This document shows positions 58,747 to 64,000 of a DNA stretch of 64,000 nucleotides, piece by piece. A model generated the notes under the pieces. It saw nothing but the letters and a program-made list of their open reading frames with translations. It made no database searches and was not told the DNA's origin. Origin of the DNA: Thermogladius sp023256015 (GTDB lineage: Archaea; Thermoproteota; Thermoprotei_A; Sulfolobales; Desulfurococcaceae). The stretch's first letter is position 1. Each line of letters begins with the position of its first letter. The DNA lies in NCBI RefSeq assembly GCF_051131135.1, contig NZ_CP151274.1, positions 558,001 through 622,000 of the forward strand. The letters run 5' to 3'. A program made the position numbers and the translations under genes.

Positions 58747-59454
58747 CTGAAGCCTATTATAGTCGTAAACTACAAGGCCTACTACCCCCAGAGCTTCGGC
58801 GAGCATGCTTTAAGGATTGCTCGGGACGCGGTTAGAGTGGTGAAAGAACTGGGCGGTGGAGTCGAGATCGTTCTGGCCCCGCCCTACACTGAGATAAGGA
58901 GGGTCGTCGAGGAGGTAGGAGGGTCTGGTGTAAGGGTCTTCGCACAACACGCCGACCCCGTGGAGCCGGGAGCTGTTACGGGTTTCATGCCGCTCGAGGG
59001 TCTCAAAGAGGCGGGTGTGAGCGGAGTCATACTGAACCACAGCGAGCACAGGCTCAAACTTGCGGACATCAACTTACTGGTCAAGAGGGCCGCTAAGCTC
59101 GGGTTGGAGACGCTTGTCTGCGCCGACGAGCCCGAGACGGGCGCTGCCGTGGCCGCTCTCGAACCCAACTATGTCGCTGTCGAGCCACCTGAGCTTATAG
59201 GCACGGGTATTAGCGTGAGTAAGGCTAAACCAGAAGTCATTATTAGGAGCGTTGAGCTCATCAGGAGAGTCAATAGTAGAGTAGTGATCTTGACGGGCGC
59301 CGGCATAACGGACGGGCAAGACGTGTACTCGGCTATAAGGTACGGGACGAGCGGCGTTCTAGTCGCGTCGGCGATCGTGAAGGCGAAAGACCCCTACTCG
59401 GTTATAAGGGACATGGCTGTAAGCGCTCTTAAAGCCGTCACCGGCCAGTGGTGA
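58747..59454 (+). CDS. tpiA: Triosephosphate isomerase (CTG start)
   Basis: The frame that matches archaeal TIM begins KPIIVVNYKAYYPQSFGE, with the catalytic Lys in NYKAY, His in LNHSEHR and Glu in VAVEPPELIGTG, and a phosphate loop GAGITDGQD. The only codon between the upstream TAG (58732) and this sequence that could start it is CTG at 58747, next to AGAGGTGG; the first standard start (GTG at 58837) would remove the catalytic Lys. Length is 235 residues, normal for archaea. It lies close behind FBPA/P, and both act in gluconeogenesis. Confidence 0.9.
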   Translation: MKPIIVVNYKAYYPQSFGEHALRIARDAVRVVKELGGGVEIVLAPPYTEIRRVVEEVGGSGVRVFAQHADPVEPGAVTGFMPLEGLKEAGVSGVILNHSEHRLKLADINLLVKRAAKLGLETLVCADEPETGAAVAALEPNYVAVEPPELIGTGISVSKAKPEVIIRSVELIRRVNSRVVILTGAGITDGQDVYSAIRYGTSGVLVASAIVKAKDPYSVIRDMAVSALKAVTGQW

Positions 59455-59497
59455 AACCTATAAAATCCGCGTGAGAATTTATTAATTCCGGTGCGGA

Positions 59498-59598
59498 GCC
59501 GCCGTAGCTCAGCCGGGTAGAGCGCCGGCCTCGTATGGCTCCGGTGTAGCCGAGGTCGGGAGAGCCGGTGGACGCGGGTTCAAATCCCGCCGGCGGCT
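59498..59598 (+). tRNA. tRNA-Thr (CGT) with a 27-base intron
   Basis: The exons fold with acceptor GCCGCCG/CGGCGGC, D stem GCUC/GAGC, anticodon stem CCGGC/GCCGG and T stem GCGGG/CCCGC with loop UUCAAAU. The anticodon CGT is at 59532-59534 and the discriminator is T, as in archaeal Thr. The intron (59536-59562) lies between positions 37 and 38. CTCG pairs with CGGG and leaves three-base bulges TAT and AGA, a standard bulge-helix-bulge site. A TATA element CCTATAAAATCC lies about 35 bases upstream. The last base overlaps the pyruvate kinase stop. Confidence 0.93.
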
Positions 59599-61019
59599 TA
59601 AAACAGTATCCTTTTGATTAGGATCTCGTGCATCTCTTCGCCTGGCCTAGCGAAAGACTCCGCCACGACGTCCCCGATTGAGAGCTCTCCTCTACTCCTG
59701 GCGAGCTTCTCCAGCAACCCAATCCCCTCTTCATAACCGACATCGCCCTGAACAGTCTTGCTCATGTCGTACACTTTGAGACCATAGAATAGCGCTAGCC
59801 TCTCGGCCAGTCTTCTGTCAGGCGTGCCGACTATCACAGGGACTTGGGGCCTCATCCTGGCTATCAGCGGGGGTACAGAGCCGGTTTTGGAGAAGACAAG
59901 CACTTTACCCTCCACGCTCTCAGCTAAAGACAACAGGCCGTGGACGTACTTGTCCTTGAGAGACTGCTTGCCCAGCGAGTCCCTGATACTCTTGGCCTGC
60001 TCTACTTTGATGTCGGCCTCTGCCGACTCAATTATCTTCTTCAACCACCTAACAGTCTCGAGAGGGTACTTTCCGACAGCCGTCTCGTTCGTCAACATAA
60101 GGGCGTCGACCATGTCTTGGACAGCGCTATAGACGTCTACTACCTCGCTCCTACTCGGCCTAGGCTGCTCTACCATCGACTCGAGGATCTGGGTCGCTAC
60201 TATGACGGGCCTCCCGTAGCTGACGGAGGCGATGATCACCTCCTTCTGTATAGTGGGGAGCTTCTCTAGGTCGAAGTGTAAGCCGAGGTCTCCTCTCGCG
60301 ATGAGTACCATGTCGCTCGACCTGACGATCTCGGCTAGGTTCCTATACGCTGTGGGGGTCTCTATTTTCGCTATTATCCCCGTAGAGCCCTTCATACCCT
60401 CGATGAGGTTCCTCACGACATTGATGTCGTGCCCGCTCCTAACATAGCTAACCCCTATGAACGTGAACTCGCGGTCCACAGCATACTTGACCAACGAGAC
60501 GTCTTCGCTGGACAGGAGAGGCACGTTGGGCTCCTTGCCCCTCGCAACGATCTTCTTGCCCGACCCTATAACGCCGTCGTAGAGAGCTCTCGCCTGGAAA
60601 TAGTCGTCTCCTACCTCGACAACTCGTAGGATGCACTCGCCGTCTCCAACCAGTATCGTGTCGCCTACCTCTACGGTCTCGAAGAGGCTCTTAGACCTTA
60701 CCGGGACATCTTTCTCCCCGGCTCTCTCCCCGAAGACAAACCTCAAAACCTGGTCTCGCTCTACTTTGAGAGCCCCCTGGTCTAAGACGCCTATCCTGAT
60801 CTGCGGGCCTCTCAGATCCCCTATAAGCGAGGTCGGCTGATCGAGCTCGCTAGCCGCCTCCCTGACTAGTTTGACAAATAAATCCCACTCGCTCGCGTCG
60901 CCGTGGCTGAAGTTAATCCTGAACCCGGACACGCCCTCTTTAATCAGCCTTTTTATGATGTCGTAGGACTTAGTAGCCGGGCCAAGAGTCACAATGATCT
61001 TCGTTTTCAAACCCGCCAC
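59598..61019 (-). CDS. pyk: Pyruvate kinase
   Basis: The 473-residue enzyme has KIIVTLGPATKSYD, GFRINFSHGD, LIGDLRGPQIRIG, the metal/catalytic segment IIAKIETPTAYRN, IARGDLGLHF, VATQILESMVE and LTNETAVGKYP. It makes pyruvate and ATP from phosphoenolpyruvate, the last step of glycolysis. The GTG at 61019 gives the usual N terminus. It shares the border with tRNA-Thr at its 3' end. Confidence 0.96.
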   Translation of the reverse strand: MAGLKTKIIVTLGPATKSYDIIKRLIKEGVSGFRINFSHGDASEWDLFVKLVREAASELDQPTSLIGDLRGPQIRIGVLDQGALKVERDQVLRFVFGERAGEKDVPVRSKSLFETVEVGDTILVGDGECILRVVEVGDDYFQARALYDGVIGSGKKIVARGKEPNVPLLSSEDVSLVKYAVDREFTFIGVSYVRSGHDINVVRNLIEGMKGSTGIIAKIETPTAYRNLAEIVRSSDMVLIARGDLGLHFDLEKLPTIQKEVIIASVSYGRPVIVATQILESMVEQPRPSRSEVVDVYSAVQDMVDALMLTNETAVGKYPLETVRWLKKIIESAEADIKVEQAKSIRDSLGKQSLKDKYVHGLLSLAESVEGKVLVFSKTGSVPPLIARMRPQVPVIVGTPDRRLAERLALFYGLKVYDMSKTVQGDVGYEEGIGLLEKLARSRGELSIGDVVAESFARPGEEMHEILIKRILF

Positions 61020-61092
61020 ACGTAGGAATCTTATTTAAGTAACCCCCTTATACATTAAATACCTAGTGTTTGTCGCGCTGAAACGTGGTAGC

Positions 61093-62388
61093 ATGGGGAG
61101 GTTCCTCGCGATCGTTTTCATAGCCTTAGCGCTAGCCATCACGCTCAGCTCTACCTGGCACGCGGTCTCCCAGAGCTTGTGCTTTGAGGGTATATACACT
61201 ATCACGGGTAGCCTTGTAGGGTTCTTCAACGGCTCCGACATATACCTGTGGAGACCCTACGTCTCGATAGAAGGCGTTGTCCTCAACTACAACGACATCG
61301 GCGGCTTGCTAAACGTCACGCTCGTTTTCAACGGCGTTGTGGTCGCCAGCGACACGAAGGTCATATACCCGAATAGCACGGCACCCTTTTACTTGTCGTC
61401 AGACTTGTCCGGGTACACTATATACACCACCAACACCTACTCCATTATAGTCTCGCTCAGGAGCCTGAGCGACAGTAAACTCGTCTACGCCTGCACACTC
61501 GCGTCGGGAAATGTCTTTATAAGCGGCTACAATTGGGCTGTCGACTTATGGAGCAACAACACTGTGGGTAACGTGACGGTATCGGTTATGCCGAGCATAA
61601 TAACCAACCAGGTGGCCTCACCACCCCAGATATACGTGTACGCCAGGGGGCTCGCCCCCTTCAAGATCTACGAGATACTCGCCGTATACCCCAACATACC
61701 GGGCAACCCCCTTCACCTCGCAGTATTAGGGACTGGAGCCTACGGTGACCTGTACACCACGCTAACACTCCCGGTCGTCACCAACACCTCGAGTATCTGG
61801 ATCGTTGTCTACGACCCCCAGTCGAACACGGGTTACAACAGTACAATACGCCAAGTCATGCTAGACCCCCCGCCGAGGACGTGCTACCGAGGGGTCACGG
61901 TGAACCCGCCCTCCGGGAACATTGTCACGCCCCCTCCGACTACTACCACGTCCACGGTCAGTAGCACTACCACTGCGACAACAGTATACGTCACGGTCAC
62001 GAAGACGACGACCGCCACAACCACATTGACATCCACGGTGACGTCTACCCTGACGCAGACCATCTACGTCAACAACACCTTCACAAGCACAGTGACCACA
62101 ACGGTGTTACAGAACAGCACCCTGACGCAGACCATCACGGTCGGGCACAACTCAACGCTGACGCAGACGATGACGGTGACCCAGACAAACACCGTTGAAA
62201 ACCCTGTCATAGCACAAGCCAGCAAGGCAGCCTCAACTCTCGTGAGCACCGGCTACATCTTCGTCATAGGCTTCCTCGCGCTGACAACAGCTGTAGCCGC
62301 ATCGGTGAGTATCCTAGCTCACAGGCCCCTCTTCAACACGATCAAGAGAATTGAGGAGCTAAGAAGGAGAATCCAAAAGAAGCGTTAA
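61093..62388 (+). CDS. Secreted, membrane-anchored Thr-rich surface protein
   Basis: From the ATG at 61093 the protein has 431 residues: a signal peptide (FLAIVFIALALAITLSS, then HAVSQS), a beta-rich outer domain with many N-x-S/T sites (about 30-275), a stalk of about 95 residues made mainly of Thr, Ser and Val (repeats of the type TSTVT, TLTQTITV), and a C-terminal membrane helix (GYIFVIGFLALTTAVAASVSIL) with a basic end. It is a cell-surface protein of unknown role; sulfur- or peptide-binding cannot be told. A start at 61066 is less likely because the added residues precede the signal peptide. Confidence 0.8.
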   Translation: MGRFLAIVFIALALAITLSSTWHAVSQSLCFEGIYTITGSLVGFFNGSDIYLWRPYVSIEGVVLNYNDIGGLLNVTLVFNGVVVASDTKVIYPNSTAPFYLSSDLSGYTIYTTNTYSIIVSLRSLSDSKLVYACTLASGNVFISGYNWAVDLWSNNTVGNVTVSVMPSIITNQVASPPQIYVYARGLAPFKIYEILAVYPNIPGNPLHLAVLGTGAYGDLYTTLTLPVVTNTSSIWIVVYDPQSNTGYNSTIRQVMLDPPPRTCYRGVTVNPPSGNIVTPPPTTTTSTVSSTTTATTVYVTVTKTTTATTTLTSTVTSTLTQTIYVNNTFTSTVTTTVLQNSTLTQTITVGHNSTLTQTMTVTQTNTVENPVIAQASKAASTLVSTGYIFVIGFLALTTAVAASVSILAHRPLFNTIKRIEELRRRIQKKR

Positions 62389-62395
62389 GGCTGAG

Positions 62396-62524
62396 CGGCC
62401 CGATCCCGGCTCAAGGTGGCTGCGAGGCCTCTCGGACCTCACGGCCACCTTGACGCGGTTGGCTTAACTTCCGGGTTCGATATGAGACCGGGTGTTGCCC
62501 AACCGCTATGGCCGGGTCGGGCCG
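62396..62524 (-). rRNA. 5S ribosomal RNA
   Basis: The reverse strand carries the conserved 5S sequences CCCGGCCATAGCGG, AACACCCGGTCTCAT, TCGAACCCGGAAGTTAAGCC and a GGTGGCC hairpin, and its ends pair (CGGCCCGA with TCGGGCCG). The limits are taken from this end helix and may be off by a few bases. It is apart from any 16S or 23S gene in the window, as in many crenarchaea. Confidence 0.93.
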
Positions 62525-62538
62525 TCTATTTCTGATGG

Positions 62539-62817
62539 CTAGCTGGCTTTTAAAATCTTACTTTTATCGACCGAGTAAATCCCCTTAATCTTGAGCTCCC
62601 TCCCGCACCTTGGGCACTTACCCTTAACGAGCCCTATGAAGTCGCCTGGCTCGAAGTCCCTCTCTACCTGGAACCCGCAGCCCTCGCAGACTAGTAGTTC
62701 ACGCGTAACGTACTCTGTCCTAGTAGGCCTCTTCCTGGTCTCCAGGTACATGTAGACTATTAATAGCACTGTAAGCACGATCATGAACAAAGTGTATGGA
62801 TCCAGCGTGTTCATCAC
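62539..62817 (-). CDS. Membrane-anchored zinc-ribbon protein, unknown function
   Basis: The 92-residue protein has an N-terminal membrane helix (YTLFMIVLTVLLIVYMYL), then a cytoplasmic zinc ribbon CEGCGFQ and CPRCGRELK. It overlaps the DUF1512-like gene by four bases, so the two are co-translated and may act together in the membrane. I do not know the function. Confidence 0.7.
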   Translation of the reverse strand: MMNTLDPYTLFMIVLTVLLIVYMYLETRKRPTRTEYVTRELLVCEGCGFQVERDFEPGDFIGLVKGKCPRCGRELKIKGIYSVDKSKILKAS

Positions 62818-63908
62818 ATAGGCACCCCTATGGTGTTGCCTATACCCGCTACTATAACGGTGGCATTCGGCTTGGTCTCCTCCTTGATAAGCTTGAGGAC
62901 GTAGTCAACGGCCTTCCTAGAAGCCTCGAATATCTCCTTCTTCATAACGGTGAGGGCCTCCCTGTAGTCCATCTTTACGATTAGCGCTCTCAAGGGTATC
63001 CCGTACTCGGCCGCGGCCCTCTCGATCGCGATCTTCTCGGGGCCGGGGTCTCCGATGGCAGCACCTACACCCTCCGCTATTGAGCCTGTCTCCTCTCCCT
63101 CTAGTTTTAGGGCGGCGTCTATCGTCACGATCAAGTCCACGTTGCCCTTTAGCTCCTCCACCAGTTTTCTTATTACCGCCCCTGGGTGACCGACGTTGCT
63201 ACCCGGCCCTTCGGCCTTCACGAAGAAGACCCTCCTGTCCTCTAGCCAGGTCTCGAACACGCTGGTGTCTTCGATAACCCTCTTCGACACGACCTTCGAC
63301 TTCTCGAGTAGATTGTAGACTACGAGGGGGCCGGCAGAGTCTCCAACGGGCTTCCCGGACATGAACGGGTCTAGGGCCATATGGTAGGTCTCGACATACC
63401 TCATAATCGTAGGCATTAGAAGCTCTAGCTGCATTAGAAGAACCCAGTTGTTCTCTTTCTCGCCGGTTAAGAGGTAGTGCCTTATCACCTTGTATATAAG
63501 GTTTAGGCCCGCTAACACCTCGATGCTTGTCTCGACAAGGCTCCTCTCGAATTTACCAGTGTTTGGTAGAGAGCTCTCGACAAACCTCCTTACGGTCGCC
63601 TCACTAGTTCTTATCATGTGGTCCAGTCTCTTTATGATGTCTATAGGCTCGATACTAACGGGCTCTATCGTGAAGAAGTCTAGAACCCTCCCTACGAGGA
63701 CCGAGGGCGTCTGGTACCCCAAGTTGGAGATCATCTTCTCGACGCGGACCCTGTCCTCGTCAATGATCCTCTTGATCAAGTTCAATTTGTTCCTAATGTC
63801 CATTGCCCAAATTCTCATCTGGATTTTCGTGTTTAGCCCGGTGATCAACAGTATGAATATTATTAGCCAGATTATCTGGGTTATCAGGGAGATCGTGTCT
63901 CCGTTCAT
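62814..63908 (-). CDS. DUF1512-like archaeal membrane protein
   Basis: The 364-residue protein has one N-terminal membrane helix (IIWLIIFILLITGL) and a large cytoplasmic domain with SSLPNTGKFERSLVETSIE, VFFVKAEGPGSNVGHPGA and a conserved end IAEGVGAAIGDPGPEKIAIE, VIVAGIGNTIGVPM. I believe it belongs to the archaeal DUF1512 family, which has no known role. The acidic Gly-rich motifs (EGPGSNVGHPG, GAAIGDPGPEK) could bind a nucleotide or metal; that is inference. Confidence 0.7.
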   Translation of the reverse strand: MNGDTISLITQIIWLIIFILLITGLNTKIQMRIWAMDIRNKLNLIKRIIDEDRVRVEKMISNLGYQTPSVLVGRVLDFFTIEPVSIEPIDIIKRLDHMIRTSEATVRRFVESSLPNTGKFERSLVETSIEVLAGLNLIYKVIRHYLLTGEKENNWVLLMQLELLMPTIMRYVETYHMALDPFMSGKPVGDSAGPLVVYNLLEKSKVVSKRVIEDTSVFETWLEDRRVFFVKAEGPGSNVGHPGAVIRKLVEELKGNVDLIVTIDAALKLEGEETGSIAEGVGAAIGDPGPEKIAIERAAAEYGIPLRALIVKMDYREALTVMKKEIFEASRKAVDYVLKLIKEETKPNATVIVAGIGNTIGVPM

Positions 63909-64000
63909 TCGGCATCAACTGACTTAAGAACTCTATTCGTTAAGAGAGTTTTTAAGATAAAGCCGGCGAAGCCGGTCGCCTCACATCGTCGTTACAATGA

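Noticed and set aside
63961..63980. Short palindrome CCGGC-GAA-GCCGG near the window end
   Set aside because: A five-base stem alone, with no T run or gene context in view, is too weak to call a terminator or operator.
1..64000. CRISPR arrays, insertion sequences and proviruses
   Set aside because: No regularly spaced repeats, transposase motifs or phage genes were found on either strand.

Overview
The window is a gene-dense piece of chromosome from a hyperthermophilic crenarchaeon. The evidence is the set of crenarchaeal or archaeal genes: Rpo13 and Rpo8, TFE, Elf1, MBF1, ABCE1, thermosome, PAN, topoisomerase VI, Sec61-beta, GGGP synthase, FBP aldolase/phosphatase, PolB2, a tRNA with a bulge-helix-bulge intron, and many GTG/TTG starts with TATA boxes close to the start codon. 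An anaerobic 2-oxoacid:ferredoxin oxidoreductase, a tryptophanase and gluconeogenic enzymes suggest a peptide-fermenting anaerobe. The fairly high G+C and gene content fit Desulfurococcales (a Thermogladius-like organism is my best guess, by inference only).

Layout. 1-4.7 kb: a MoxR ATPase (cut by the window edge) and the reverse-strand block SPOUT methyltransferase - L3 - L4 - L23 - L2. 4.8-8.25 kb: a compact cedA1-cedA-cedA2-cedB type DNA-import/conjugation-pilus locus. 8.4-15.2 kb: a PAPS-reductase-like Fe-S enzyme, a Ski2/Lhr-type helicase, tRNA-Pro, a SWIM-like zinc protein, Elf1, GGGP synthase, MazG and Sec61-beta. 15.3-18.2 kb: porGDAB. 18.3-26.6 kb: a small zinc protein, PCNA, Rpo13, a membrane-tethered HerA-type ATPase, MtnA-type isomerase, a tRNA-endonuclease-like subunit, HisS and RtcB. 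26.6-29.8 kb: a minimal type IV pilus operon. 29.9-32.8 kb: topoisomerase VI B and A. 33.4-36.3 kb: a cassette of a RadA paralogue without Walker A, a small helical protein and PolB2. 36.4-46.4 kb: tryptophanase, HMA-domain protein, thermosome, HerA-like ATPase pair, Rpo8, Lsm protein, TgtA with a separate PUA protein, a PAC2 protein and PAN. 46.5-54 kb: MBF1-HflX-Trm56-TFE-C5 methyltransferase operon, SPOUT-like protein, aldo/keto reductase, thioredoxin reductase, tRNA-Met and AhcY. 54-64 kb: S17e, a Cgi121-like protein, a tiny Glu/Trp peptide gene, a zinc-ribbon protein, ABCE1, FBPA/P, triosephosphate isomerase, tRNA-Thr with intron, pyruvate kinase, a Thr-rich surface protein, 5S rRNA and a DUF1512-like protein.

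Most genes are housekeeping and coupled by 1-4 base overlaps. The points most worth a second look are: the four-gene Ced locus, in which the N terminus of CedA visibly repeats the CedA1 pilin; the RadA-like/PolB2 cassette; a 27-residue gene built almost only of Glu and Trp with its own TATA box and Shine-Dalgarno (SD) site; tryptophanase and triosephosphate isomerase genes with no ATG/GTG/TTG at their homology-supported starts; a single symmetrical TATA box placed midway between two divergent start codons; and two hairpins that would cover SD sites. No CRISPR array, insertion sequence or provirus was seen, and no gene-free stretch exceeds 300 bases.
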